Both the position numbers and the translations under genes were made by a program. DNA of 34,611 nt from Gordonia sp. (in: high G+C Gram-positive bacteria) (GTDB lineage Bacteria > Actinomycetota > Actinomycetes > Mycobacteriales > Mycobacteriaceae), in contig NZ_JAGQTN010000125.1 of the NCBI RefSeq assembly GCF_020438995.1, positions 1 through 34,611 of the forward strand, read 5' to 3'. The first letter of the stretch is position 1, and every line of letters begins with the position of its first letter. Below the pieces are notes generated by a model, which saw only the letters and a list, made by a program, of their open reading frames with translations, searched no databases and had not been told where the DNA came from. Below, one piece after another: positions 23,969 through 32,543 of this stretch.

Positions 23969-24000
23969 CGGCGCGGCACAAGGTTTAGGAGAGAACACTC

Positions 24001-25224
24001 ATGGCCATCAACCTTGAGCTTCCCAAGAAGCTGCACACCACCATCGACCAGGCGCATCAGGCCGCCGCGGAGATCTTCCGCCCTGTCTCGCGCAAGTACG
24101 ACCTGGCCGAGCACGCCTACCCCGTCGAGCTCGACACCCTCGCCAGCCTCTACGACGGTCTCGCCGAGACCGGTCAGGCCGGCGCCGGCGCCGACGGTGG
24201 CCGCAGCCAGGCCGCCAAGAAGAAGCCGAAGGCCGAAGGCGAAGTGGTCAACGGCGGCAACATGCAGTCGGTGCTCAACGTCATGGAGACCTCGTGGGGC
24301 GACGTCGGCCTGATGCTGTCGATGCCGTACCAGGGTCTGGGTAACTCGGCGATCGCCGCAGTGGCCACCGACGAGCAGCTCAAGCGTTTCGGCAAGGTGT
24401 GGGCCGCGATGGCCATCACCGAACCGGGCTTCGGCTCCGACTCGGCGGCGGTCACCACCACCGCAACCCTCGACGGCGACGAGTACGTCATCAACGGCGA
24501 GAAGATCTTCGTCACCTCCGGTTCGCGGGCCACCCACATCGTGGTGTGGGCGACCGTCGACAAGAGTCTGGGCCGTGCGGCGATCAAGTCGTTCGTCGTC
24601 CCGCGTGAGCATCCCGGCGTGGAGGTCGCGCGCCTGGAGCACAAGCTCGGCATCAAGGCCTCGGATACCGCGGTCATCCGGTTCGAGAACTGCCGCATCC
24701 CCAAGGACAACCTGCTCGGCTCGCCCGAGGTGGATGTCAAGAAGGGCTTCGGCGGGGTCATGCAGACCTTCGACAACACCCGCCCGCTGGTGGCCGGCAT
24801 GGCCGTCGGTCTGGCGCGCGCCGCCCTCGAAGAACTGCGCGGCATCCTCGAAGACGCCGGCGTGGAGATCGACTACGATCGTCCGGCCGCCGACCAGCAT
24901 GCCGCCGCAGCCGAATTCATCCGGATGGAGGCCGATTTCGAGGCCGCCTACCTGATGACGATGCGCGCCACCTGGATGGCCGACAACAAGATGCCCAACT
25001 CCACCGAGGCGTCAATGTCCAAGGCGAAGGCCGGGCGTACCGTCACCGATATCACCAACAAGACGGTCGAATTGACCGGCACGCTGGGCTATTCGGAGCG
25101 GCTGTTGATCGAGAAGTGGGCGCGTGACTCGAAGATCCTCGACATCTTCGAAGGCACCCAGCAGATCCAGAACCTGATCATCGCCCGACGCGTCCTCGGT
25201 AAGAGCAGCGCCGAACTCAAGTGA
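24001..25224 (+). CDS. fadE23: Acyl-CoA dehydrogenase, FadE23-like
   Basis: The 407-residue product starts MAINLELPKKL and contains AHAYPVELDTL-like sequence (EHAYPVELDTLASLYDGLAE), close to mycobacterial FadE23. FAD/substrate motif: AITEPGFGSDSAAVTTTA. The C-terminal segment LDIFEGTQQIQNLIIARRVLG carries the catalytic Glu in the classical position, in contrast to the fadE24-like partner. GGAGA precedes the ATG by 8 nt. It is 32 nt downstream of fadE24, so both are in one operon. A perfect 22-bp hairpin terminates it. Confidence 0.78.
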   Translation: MAINLELPKKLHTTIDQAHQAAAEIFRPVSRKYDLAEHAYPVELDTLASLYDGLAETGQAGAGADGGRSQAAKKKPKAEGEVVNGGNMQSVLNVMETSWGDVGLMLSMPYQGLGNSAIAAVATDEQLKRFGKVWAAMAITEPGFGSDSAAVTTTATLDGDEYVINGEKIFVTSGSRATHIVVWATVDKSLGRAAIKSFVVPREHPGVEVARLEHKLGIKASDTAVIRFENCRIPKDNLLGSPEVDVKKGFGGVMQTFDNTRPLVAGMAVGLARAALEELRGILEDAGVEIDYDRPAADQHAAAAEFIRMEADFEAAYLMTMRATWMADNKMPNSTEASMSKAKAGRTVTDITNKTVELTGTLGYSERLLIEKWARDSKILDIFEGTQQIQNLIIARRVLGKSSAELK

Positions 25225-25233
25225 TCTGAGCAC

Positions 25234-25285
25234 CACGAATATGGCCCCGTCCAACCTGATTCGGTTGGACGGGGCCATATTCGTG
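25234..25285. terminator. Perfect 22-bp bidirectional terminator
   Basis: The arms CACGAATATGGCCCCGTCC... (25234-25255) and its exact complement (25264-25285) enclose an 8-nt loop. It lies between the convergent ends of fadE23 and prpE. The A/T-containing outer stem gives T-rich sequence after the GC core on both strands. Confidence 0.85.
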
Positions 25286-25290
25286 TGTGG

Positions 25291-27174
25291 CTACTTGCCG
25301 CCGAGTTGTTCGGCGAGGGCATCGAGGACGGCGCGGTCCTCGATGGTGGAGGGCACTGTGTACTCCTCGTTGTCGGCGATCTGGCGCATCGTCTTGCGCA
25401 GGATCTTGCCCGAGCGGGTCTTGGGCAGCGCGGCGACGACGGTCACGTCGCGGAAGGTGGCGACGGCGCCGATCTCGTCGCGCACCATCTTCACCAATTC
25501 CGAACGCAGGGTGTCGGGTTCGATGTCGACACCCGATTTGAGCACCACGTAACCGCTGGGCCGCTGACCTTTGAGGTCGTCGTGAATGCCGATGACAGCG
25601 CATTCGGCGACGGCCGGATGCGAGGCCACCACCGCTTCGATGCCGCCGGTGGAGAGCCGGTGTCCGGCGACGTTGATGACGTCGTCGGAGCGGCCGAGGA
25701 CGAACACGTAACCGCCGGCGTCGATGAAGCCGGAGTCGCCGGTGAGGTAGTAGCCGTCGAACGCCGACAGGTAGGAGCTGCGGTAGCGGTCGTCGTCGCG
25801 CCACAGTCCGGCGAGGGTGCCCGGCGGCAGCGGCAGTTTGATGACGATGTTGCCCTCACTGCCGTCGGTGACCTGGTTGCCGCCGGCGTCGAGGATCTGC
25901 ACCTGGTAGCCGGGCACCGGCACGGTGGGTGATCCGGCCTTGAGCGGCATCGGTTCGAGTCCGCGCAGGTTGGCAGCGATGGCCCAGCCGGTTTCGGTCT
26001 GCCACCAGTGGTCGACAACGGGAACGCCCAGCACCTCGGTGGCCCATTCGTAGGTGTCCGGGTCGAGGCGCTCACCTGCCGCGAACAGCGTGTGCATCGA
26101 CGAAACATCGTATTTGGCAAGCTCTTTGGCGTCCGGGTCGGCCTTGCGGATGGCCCGGATGGCGGTGGGTGCGGTGAACAGCGCGCTGATCTTGTGGTCG
26201 GCGATGATCCGCCAGAACGCGCCGGCGTCGGGGGTGCCGACGGGTTTTCCCTCGTACATGACGGTGGTGGCGCCCACCAACAGCGGCGCGTACACGATGT
26301 AGCTGTGCCCGACGACCCAGCCGACGTCGGAGGCCGCCCAGAAGACGTCACCGGCGTTGATGTTGTACACATTGGCCATCGACCAGGTCATGGCGACGGC
26401 GTGACCGCCGTTGTCGCGGACCACGCCCTTGGGTTTGCCGGTGGTGCCCGACGTGTACAGCACGTACAGGGGGTCAGTGGCCGCCACGGTCACCGCATCG
26501 GCGGGCGCAGCGTCGGTGGTCTCGACGTCCCAGTCGAGCCAGCCGTCGTAGTCGGCGGCCGAACCGGCGACCTGCTCACGGTCTTTCACGATGACCGTCG
26601 TCGGCGGAAACTCCGACAGTTCAAGCGCTTTGGCGACCATCGGCAGGTATTCGATATTGCGGCCCGGTTCGATGCCGCCGGATGCGGTGATCAGGGCGAC
26701 CGGCTGGGCGTCGTCGATGCGGGTGGCCAGTTCGGGGGCGGCGAAACCACCGAAGACGACGGAGTGGACTGCACCGATCCGCGCGCACGCGAGCATCGCG
26801 ATGGCGGCCTCGGGGATCATCGGCATGTATACGATGACGCGGTCACCCTTGGTGACACCTTGCGCGGCGAGGACCCCGGCGAACCGGGATACCTCGTCGA
26901 GCAGTCGGGTATAGCTGTAGGTGCGGACCTCCCCCACCATCGCCGAGTCCCAGATGAGCGCGGCCCGGTCGCCGTTTCCGGCGTCGACGTGCCGGTCGAG
27001 CGCGTTGACGGAGGTGTTGAGTTCGCCGCCCGGATACCACCTGTACAGCGGGGCGGCCGAGTCGTCGAGGGCCTTGGCCGGCGGGGTGACCCAGTCGACG
27101 GCGCGGGCGGCGTCGAGCCAGAAGGCTTCCCGGTCGGAGATGCTGCTTTCGAATGCGTCGGCGTACTTACCCAT
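25291..27174 (-). CDS. prpE: Propionyl-CoA synthetase (AMP-forming)
   Basis: The 627-residue acyl-adenylate-forming enzyme matches the length of PrpE. Motifs: YVLYTSGTTGKPKGVVRD (P-loop), SDVGWVVGHSYIVYAPLL and YEGKPVGTPDAGAFWRIIADH (characteristic of PrpE), QTETGWA, YYLTGDSG, and the C-terminal catalytic Lys in LPKTRSGKILRK. It activates propionate to propionyl-CoA, feeding the methylcitrate or methylmalonyl route; some acetate activity is possible. ATG 27174 has AAGGAGG 5 nt upstream; the longer ATG at 27216 has none. The 5' leader carries two GTCGCGAC palindromes. Confidence 0.9.
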   Translation of the reverse strand: MGKYADAFESSISDREAFWLDAARAVDWVTPPAKALDDSAAPLYRWYPGGELNTSVNALDRHVDAGNGDRAALIWDSAMVGEVRTYSYTRLLDEVSRFAGVLAAQGVTKGDRVIVYMPMIPEAAIAMLACARIGAVHSVVFGGFAAPELATRIDDAQPVALITASGGIEPGRNIEYLPMVAKALELSEFPPTTVIVKDREQVAGSAADYDGWLDWDVETTDAAPADAVTVAATDPLYVLYTSGTTGKPKGVVRDNGGHAVAMTWSMANVYNINAGDVFWAASDVGWVVGHSYIVYAPLLVGATTVMYEGKPVGTPDAGAFWRIIADHKISALFTAPTAIRAIRKADPDAKELAKYDVSSMHTLFAAGERLDPDTYEWATEVLGVPVVDHWWQTETGWAIAANLRGLEPMPLKAGSPTVPVPGYQVQILDAGGNQVTDGSEGNIVIKLPLPPGTLAGLWRDDDRYRSSYLSAFDGYYLTGDSGFIDAGGYVFVLGRSDDVINVAGHRLSTGGIEAVVASHPAVAECAVIGIHDDLKGQRPSGYVVLKSGVDIEPDTLRSELVKMVRDEIGAVATFRDVTVVAALPKTRSGKILRKTMRQIADNEEYTVPSTIEDRAVLDALAEQLGGK

Positions 27175-27190
27175 CGGGTACCTCCTTCTC

Positions 27191-27212
27191 GTCGCGACCA
27201 CCGTGTCGCGAC
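27191..27212. promoter_or_regulatory. Paired GTCGCGAC palindromes in the prpE leader
   Basis: The self-complementary octamer GTCGCGAC occurs at 27191-27198 and 27205-27212, 14 bp apart. It lies between a minus-strand TACAGT -10-like box (27234-27239) and the prpE ribosome site. It may be a repressor site or an RNA hairpin in the leader. Confidence 0.4.
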
Positions 27213-27319
27213 CCACGTCACACCTTTCCTCAAACTGTATAGGCAGCCACAGTACGGGTGGGCCGCATCGGTGCCGATACGACGACCGGTCGACGCGGCG
27301 CGCCGAACGGCAGGCGCCG

Positions 27320-28138
27320 CTACCGGATGTGCGCGGTCATCAGCAGGTACTCCCATTCCATGACTCCCCCGGCGAGGTACCGGTCGGCGAGCGCGGCCAT
27401 GGCGGCGTCGAGTTCGGCCACCCGCTCGGGATCGTCGGCGATGTTGCGGAAGGCGACGATCGTCGGGCCGTAGGTGGCCTTGAAGAAGTCCCGGAACTCG
27501 GCGCCGTTGTCGAATCTGTCGACGATCAGTTTCTCGGTACGGAATTCGGCATGGGCAAGCTTGTCGCCGAACAGTTTCCGCACATGATCGGCATCGCCCC
27601 ACAGCACCGGAGCCGATGCTCCGGGCGGTGGGGTGGGTGCGTACGGCTTCATCGTGGTGAACAGTTCACCGATGAAACCCGTTGGGGTCCAATTGATCAG
27701 ACCGATCCGGCCGCCGGAACGGCAGGCCCGGGTGATCTCGTCGGCACCCCGCTGGTGGAAGGGCGCGAACATCACCCCCACACAGGAGGTGACCACGTCG
27801 AAGGCCGCATCGGGCATGGGGAGCGCCTCAGCGTCGGCGGTCCGCCAGGTGATGTCGAGCTGTTCGCGGGCGGCCAGGTGACGGCCGGTGTCGAGCAGTT
27901 CGGGGGTCAGGTCGGTGGCGATCACGCTCGCCCCGGTGCGCGCAGCCGGGATCGCGACATTGCCCGCCCCGGCGGCCACGTCGAGGACGGTCTCGCCGGA
28001 TGCGATGGCCAGCGCCTCGACCAGCCGGGTGCCCAGGGGTGCTATGACATCGGCGACCGCCGGATAGTCACCGGAGGCCCACAATGCGCGGTGTCGTGCC
28101 TTGAGGTCGCGGTCGGAGGTGTTGATCGAAATAGTCAT
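27320..28138 (-). CDS. Class I SAM-dependent methyltransferase
   Basis: The 272-residue product has the SAM-binding motif VLDVAAGAGNVAIPAARTGA (residues 51-70) with an acidic residue in the next strand (ATDLTPELL) and motif II AFDVVTSCVGVMFAP. The C-terminal part after residue 200 has RFRDFFKATYGPT-like sequence, as in UbiE-like small-molecule methyltransferases. The substrate is unknown. It is divergent from the HxlR-type regulator, with a GTTCA/TGAAC palindrome between them, so it is a likely target of that regulator. Confidence 0.82.
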   Translation of the reverse strand: MTISINTSDRDLKARHRALWASGDYPAVADVIAPLGTRLVEALAIASGETVLDVAAGAGNVAIPAARTGASVIATDLTPELLDTGRHLAAREQLDITWRTADAEALPMPDAAFDVVTSCVGVMFAPFHQRGADEITRACRSGGRIGLINWTPTGFIGELFTTMKPYAPTPPPGASAPVLWGDADHVRKLFGDKLAHAEFRTEKLIVDRFDNGAEFRDFFKATYGPTIVAFRNIADDPERVAELDAAMAALADRYLAGGVMEWEYLLMTAHIR

Positions 28139-28231
28139 GATGGATCACTTTCCTAGGGGTGGAACGGATTTCCACATCCCCAGCATCGGCCGACGGCGGT
28201 CGCGGCGACCAGACCACGATCTGTACCGGCT

Positions 28232-28256
28232 GCGGTTCACAAAATGAACTGGCCGC
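28232..28256. promoter_or_regulatory. Inverted repeat between methyltransferase and HxlR-type genes
   Basis: GCGGTTCA-caaaa-TGAACtggCCGC forms an interrupted palindrome in the divergent intergenic region, a plausible binding site for the adjacent winged-helix regulator. Confidence 0.45.
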
Positions 28257-28322
28257 GGTCGGCCGGGAAGCGTGTACTGGATTGCAGCGGCGGCATTCGC
28301 CGAGATCGAAGGGTGTTGCACG

Positions 28323-29012
28323 ATGGCTGGATACGGCCAGTTCTGCCCCGTCGCCAAGGCGATGGAGGTGCTCGACGAGCGGTGGACGATCCTGATCGTG
28401 CGCGAACTGCTGCTCGGTAGCCGCCATTTCAACGAGATCCGCCGCGGAGTGCCGCGCATGTCGCCCGCATTGCTGACCAAACGACTGCGGGGTCTCGAAC
28501 GCGCCGGGGTCCTCAGCCGCTCGGAGGTCGACGGCCGCTCCCGCTACACGCTCACCACAATGGGTCTGGAATTGTTCGAGGTGGTGCAGGCGCTGAGCCG
28601 CTGGGGCACCCGCTGGATCGGCGACCTCGGCGACGTCGATCTCGATCCGCACCTGCTGCTGTGGGACATGCGCCGCACCATCAGCGTCGACGCCTGGCCG
28701 CGCTCCCGCACCATGGTCGAATTCGGTTTCGGCGACATCACCGGCAAGGCCGCCCGCTGGTGGCTGGTCGTCGACGCGGACACAGTCGAGGTCTGCGATT
28801 TCGATCCCGGCTACGACCTGACCGCCCGCGTCGACACCGACCTACGCACCCTCACCGAGATCTGGCGCGGCGACATCGATTGGGCCACAGCACTTCACAC
28901 CGACCGAATGACCATTCTCGCCGATCCTTCGGTACGCCGGGAACTGCCGGGGTGGATCGGTCAGGGCGCATCGGCGGCAACGCCGCGGCCGGATGCCGCG
29001 ATCACGGGATAG
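28323..29012 (+). CDS. HxlR-type winged-helix regulator with an SCP2-like C-terminal domain
   Basis: The 229-residue product starts MAGYGQFCPVAKAMEVLDERW, the N-terminus of HxlR regulators with the conserved Cys at position 8. The winged helix follows (LLLGSRHFNEIRRGVPRMSP, then LTKRLRGLERAGVLSRSEVDG). Residues 115-229 form a second domain (MVEFGFGDITGKAARWWLVVDADTVEVCDFDPGYD) like the sterol-carrier-type domains fused to such regulators in actinobacteria. It may sense a hydrophobic ligand or thiol stress. The start is ATG 28323, preceded by AAGGGTG; the longer in-frame start lacks a site. The divergent methyltransferase is a probable target. Confidence 0.82.
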   Translation: MAGYGQFCPVAKAMEVLDERWTILIVRELLLGSRHFNEIRRGVPRMSPALLTKRLRGLERAGVLSRSEVDGRSRYTLTTMGLELFEVVQALSRWGTRWIGDLGDVDLDPHLLLWDMRRTISVDAWPRSRTMVEFGFGDITGKAARWWLVVDADTVEVCDFDPGYDLTARVDTDLRTLTEIWRGDIDWATALHTDRMTILADPSVRRELPGWIGQGASAATPRPDAAITG

Positions 29013-29050
29013 TGCGCTATCACGGCAGTTGCAACAACTCCACCCGAGAA

Positions 29051-29066
29051 GCTACCAGCGAGTAAC
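29051..29066. promoter_or_regulatory. Operator-like motif upstream of fadA
   Basis: GCTACCAGCGAGTAAC shares CTACC...GAGTA with the fadE24 double site. It overlaps a TAACAT -10-like hexamer (29063-29068), about 70 nt upstream of the fadA start. Confidence 0.45.
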
Positions 29067-29136
29067 ATGATCGGCGCTGAGCGCGGGATTTCCCTGCTCA
29101 TCCCTTCGGAGAACTCACAAGATTGAGGAGAGTCTG

Positions 29137-30345
29137 TTGACACGCCCATTGCGCGAGGTCGTCTTTGTCGACGGCGTTCGCACACCTTTCGGTAAAGGCA
29201 AAGGCCAGTATGCCGAAACCCGCGCCGACGACCTGGTCGTCAAATTGATCCGTGAACTCGTCCGCCGCCACCCCGAACTCCCACCGGAGCGGATCGACGA
29301 GGTCGCGATCGCCGCCACCACCCAGACCGGTGATCAGGGCCTGACGATCGGCCGCACCGCCGCCATACTGGCCGGCCTGCCCGAGTCCGTCCCCGGCTAC
29401 GCCATCGACCGCATGTGTGCGGGCGCGATGACCGCGGTCACCACCACCGCCGGATCCATCGCCTTCGGTGCCTACGACGTCGCCATCGCCGGCGGCGTCG
29501 AGCACATGGGCCGCCATCCGATGGGCGAGGGCGTCGACCCCAACCCGCGGATCGTGTCCGAACGCCTCGTCGACCCGTCTGCGCTGGTCATGGGCAACAC
29601 CGCCGAGAACGTGCACGACCGCTACCCGGCCATCACCAAGGACCGCACCGACGCCTACGCGGTGCGTTCGCAGGATCTGGCCGCCAAGGCGTACGCCGAC
29701 GGCAAGATCCAGCCCGATCTGGTTCCCGTCGCCACACCCAGCGCCGAACTTGGATTCGGCCTGGCCACCACCGACGAGCCGATGCGTCCCGGCACCACCG
29801 TCGACGATCTGGCCAAGCTCAAGACCCCGTTCCGCCCGCACGGCCGGGTCACCGCGGGCAACGCCGCAGGTATCAACGACGGCGCCACCGCCTCGCTGCT
29901 CGCGTCGGAGGAGACCGCCAAGGAACTGGGCTTGCCCATCAAGATGCGGCTGGTCACTTACGCCTTCGCCGGCGTCGCCCCCGAGGTGATGGCCGTGGGT
30001 CCCATCCCGTCGACCGACAAGGCGCTGGCCAAGGCCGGCCTGACCATCGACGACATCGACGCCTTCGAGATCAACGAGGCCTTCGCCGTGCAGGTGCTGG
30101 CGTTCCTCGATCACTACGGCATCGACCAGAACGACGACCGCGTCAACCCGTACGGCGGCGCCATCGCCTTCGGGCATCCGCTCGCGTCTTCCGGTGTGCG
30201 GCTGATGATTCAGCTGGCCCGGCAATTCGAAGAGGATCCGTCGATCCGCTACGGCCTGACCACCATGTGTGTGGGTCTGGGCATGGGCGGCACCGTCATC
30301 TGGGAGAACCCCAACTGGAACGGCACCAAGAAGGGCGCGGCCTGA
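29137..30345 (+). CDS. fadA: Acetyl-CoA acyltransferase (3-ketoacyl-CoA thiolase)
   Basis: The 402-residue thiolase performs the last step of beta-oxidation, cleaving 3-ketoacyl-CoA with CoA. The nucleophile is C94 in YAIDRMCAGAMTAV. Other active-site motifs are INEAFAVQVLAF, GGAIAFGHPLASSG (His) and TTMCVGLGMGGTVIWE (second Cys). The start is the TTG at 29137 with GAGGAG 5 nt upstream. The stop lies 2 nt before the fadB start, so the two form one translational unit. The pair corresponds to mycobacterial fadA-fadB (Rv0859-Rv0860). Confidence 0.93.
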   Translation: MTRPLREVVFVDGVRTPFGKGKGQYAETRADDLVVKLIRELVRRHPELPPERIDEVAIAATTQTGDQGLTIGRTAAILAGLPESVPGYAIDRMCAGAMTAVTTTAGSIAFGAYDVAIAGGVEHMGRHPMGEGVDPNPRIVSERLVDPSALVMGNTAENVHDRYPAITKDRTDAYAVRSQDLAAKAYADGKIQPDLVPVATPSAELGFGLATTDEPMRPGTTVDDLAKLKTPFRPHGRVTAGNAAGINDGATASLLASEETAKELGLPIKMRLVTYAFAGVAPEVMAVGPIPSTDKALAKAGLTIDDIDAFEINEAFAVQVLAFLDHYGIDQNDDRVNPYGGAIAFGHPLASSGVRLMIQLARQFEEDPSIRYGLTTMCVGLGMGGTVIWENPNWNGTKKGAA

Positions 30346-30347
30346 TC

Positions 30348-32426
30348 ATGAGCACCCCCATCGACACCCTGCTCGCCGACGTGGCGAAGCTCTACAGCGA
30401 CGACGAGGTGGTCACGCAGGCGCACCTGCGCAAGGTCACCCTCGCCTCCGGCAAGGTGCTGGGCCTGGTCACCCTCGACAACGGTCTGGACCACACCCGC
30501 CCCAACACCTTCGGCCCCAAGTCGCTGGTGGCACTGAACACCGCCTACGACGCGGCGCTCGCCGACGACGCGATCGACGCGATCGCGGTCACCGGTAAGC
30601 AGTTCATCCTGGCCGCGGGCGCAGACCTGTCCTCGTTGCAGGCTTCGGGCGCCGCGGGCATCCGTACGATCGCCGAACTCGGCCATGCCGTGTTCCGCAA
30701 GATCAGTGGCGTCAAGCCGTCATTCGGGTTCATCAACGGCCTCGCGCTCGGCGGCGGCCTGGAAGTCGCGTTGCACGCCGACTACCGCACGGTCATCGAC
30801 TCGGTGCCGGCCGTGGGCCTGCCCGAGGTCATGCTGGGCCTCATCCCCGGCTGGGGCGGCGGCTACCTGCTCCCCAACCTGATCGGGCCCGCGAACGCCG
30901 CGAAGGTGTTCATCGAGAATCCGCTCAACAACGGCAAGGTCCTCAAGGGAACCCAGGTGTCCGATCTGGGCATCGCCGACGTCGCGTTCAACGGCGCCGA
31001 CTACCTGGAGCAGTCCCTCGTGTGGGCCGACAAGGTGCTCACCGGTGAGATCACCGTGACCCGCCCCGAGATCGACCGCGGCCAGGCCTGGGACGACGCC
31101 GTCGCCAAGGCTTCCGCATTCGTCGCCGGCAAGACCAGCGGCACCTCCCCCGCCGCGGCCAAGGCCATCGAACTGCTGACACTGGCCAAGACCGCCACTG
31201 CCGACGAGGGTTTCGCCGCCGAGGATGACGCGCTGGTCGCGATGTCGCAGACGCCGGAACTGCTCGCGTCGCTGTATTCGTTCGATCTGGTGCAGAAGCG
31301 GGCCAAGCGTCCCGCGGGCGCACCCGACAAGAATCTGGCGCAGAAGGTCACCAAGGTCGGCATCATCGGCGCCGGTCTGATGGCCTCGCAGTTCGCGCTG
31401 CTGTTCGTGTCCAAGCTCAAAGTTCCTGTGGTCCTGGTCGATCTCGACCAGGAACGCGCCGACAAGGGCGTGGCCTATGTGCACGCCGAACTCGACAAGA
31501 AGCTGGCCGCGGGGCGGGCGACGCAAGACGGCACCAACCGCCTCAAGGCGCTGGTGACCGGTGAGGTCGACTACCAGAAGGCATTCGGCGACGCCGACTT
31601 CATCATCGAAGCGGTCTTCGAGGAAATGGGCGTCAAGCAGACCGTTTTCCACAATGCCGAACTGGTGGCACCGGAGACCGCGATCTTCGCCACCAACACG
31701 TCGTCGTTGTCGATCACCGAAATGGCCTCCAAGCTCAAGAACCCCGACCGGGTGGTGGGTTTCCACTTCTTCAACCCGGTCGCGGTGATGCCGCTGCTGG
31801 AGGTCATCAAGGGTGAGCACACCTCCGACGCCGCGCTGGCCACGGCTTTCGCGACCGGAAAGAAGCTGGGTAAAACCACCATTCTGGTCAAGGATTCGCC
31901 GTCGTTCATCGTCAACCGGCTGCTGGGCCGTTTCATGGGCGAGGTCGGGCGCATCGCCGACGAGGGCACCCCCGTTGCCGTTGTGGATACCGCATTTGCC
32001 GGTGTTGCACCGATGCCGCCGTATGTGCTGATCGCGCTCGTCGGACCGGCGATCGCCTACCACAACAACGAAACGCTCACCAAGGCGTTCCCGGAGCGGT
32101 TCTACCTGTCGGAGAATCTGCACAAGGTGGTCGAAGCGGGCAAACGGTCGTTCTACGGTTCCGACGGAAAACTCGATCCCGAGGTGGAGTCGCTGCTCGT
32201 GGTCGGTGACAAGCAGTTGTCGCCGGAGGAGGTTCGCAGCATCACCCTCGACGGCCTCGCCGACGAAATCCGCAGGATGCTCGATGAAGGTGTCGCGTCA
32301 GCTCCCGAAGATATCGATCTGGCGATGATCACGGGTGCAGGATTCCAATTCTGGAATGGCGGAATCACGCAACTCCTTGACCGCGAAGGGATTTCGGAGA
32401 AGGTGACCGGACGCAAGTTCCACTGA
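30348..32426 (+). CDS. fadB: Multifunctional beta-oxidation protein (enoyl-CoA hydratase / 3-hydroxyacyl-CoA dehydrogenase)
   Basis: The 692-residue two-domain enzyme has an N-terminal crotonase domain (ITGKQFILAAGADLSS-like TGKQFILAAGADLSSL; oxyanion hole GLALGGGLEVALHADYR; VGLPEVMLGLIPGWGG). From about residue 335 it has a hydroxyacyl-CoA dehydrogenase domain (VGIIGAGLMASQFALLFV Rossmann motif, NTSSLSITEMA, HFFNPVAVMPLLEVI). It hydrates enoyl-CoA and oxidises 3-hydroxyacyl-CoA, passing the product to FadA. The Rossmann motif has AS in place of the usual GxxIA, as in other actinobacterial FadB. ATG 30348 lies 2 nt after fadA. The frame is open far upstream, but only through fadA. Confidence 0.95.
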   Translation: MSTPIDTLLADVAKLYSDDEVVTQAHLRKVTLASGKVLGLVTLDNGLDHTRPNTFGPKSLVALNTAYDAALADDAIDAIAVTGKQFILAAGADLSSLQASGAAGIRTIAELGHAVFRKISGVKPSFGFINGLALGGGLEVALHADYRTVIDSVPAVGLPEVMLGLIPGWGGGYLLPNLIGPANAAKVFIENPLNNGKVLKGTQVSDLGIADVAFNGADYLEQSLVWADKVLTGEITVTRPEIDRGQAWDDAVAKASAFVAGKTSGTSPAAAKAIELLTLAKTATADEGFAAEDDALVAMSQTPELLASLYSFDLVQKRAKRPAGAPDKNLAQKVTKVGIIGAGLMASQFALLFVSKLKVPVVLVDLDQERADKGVAYVHAELDKKLAAGRATQDGTNRLKALVTGEVDYQKAFGDADFIIEAVFEEMGVKQTVFHNAELVAPETAIFATNTSSLSITEMASKLKNPDRVVGFHFFNPVAVMPLLEVIKGEHTSDAALATAFATGKKLGKTTILVKDSPSFIVNRLLGRFMGEVGRIADEGTPVAVVDTAFAGVAPMPPYVLIALVGPAIAYHNNETLTKAFPERFYLSENLHKVVEAGKRSFYGSDGKLDPEVESLLVVGDKQLSPEEVRSITLDGLADEIRRMLDEGVASAPEDIDLAMITGAGFQFWNGGITQLLDREGISEKVTGRKFH

Positions 32427-32445
32427 AGTCACCCCTCGTAAGCTG

Positions 32446-32486
32446 ATAGCCCCGGCCGCCGTCATCGGCGTGCCGGGGCTATTTTT
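32446..32486 (+). terminator. Intrinsic terminator of fadAB
   Basis: The 11-bp stem ATAGCCCCGGC / GCCGGGGCTAT is followed directly by TTTT. It lies 20 nt after the fadB stop. Confidence 0.93.
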
Positions 32487-32530
32487 CTGCGAGTTCTCGA
32501 CGGATGTCGCACATTGTGCGGTAGTTCGGT

Positions 32531-32536
32531 TACGGT
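32531..32536 (+). promoter_or_regulatory. -10 box (TACGGT) for lsr2, leaderless
   Basis: TACGGT ends 7 nt before the lsr2 ATG at 32544. There is no room for a conventional leader. Confidence 0.5.
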
Positions 32537-32543
32537 GTAGGAC

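Noticed and set aside
22490-23998. 502-codon open frame on the minus strand
   Set aside because: It is the antisense shadow of the fadE24-like gene in high-GC DNA. Its translation is Arg/Gly/Asp/Gln-rich with no family motif.
26008-27363. 451-codon plus-strand frame opposite prpE
   Set aside because: It is antisense to a clear propionyl-CoA synthetase and lacks any recognisable domain.
29415-30347. Upstream extension of fadB to a 1003-residue protein
   Set aside because: The extra 311 residues lie out of frame inside fadA and are Arg/His-rich. The true start is ATG 30348.
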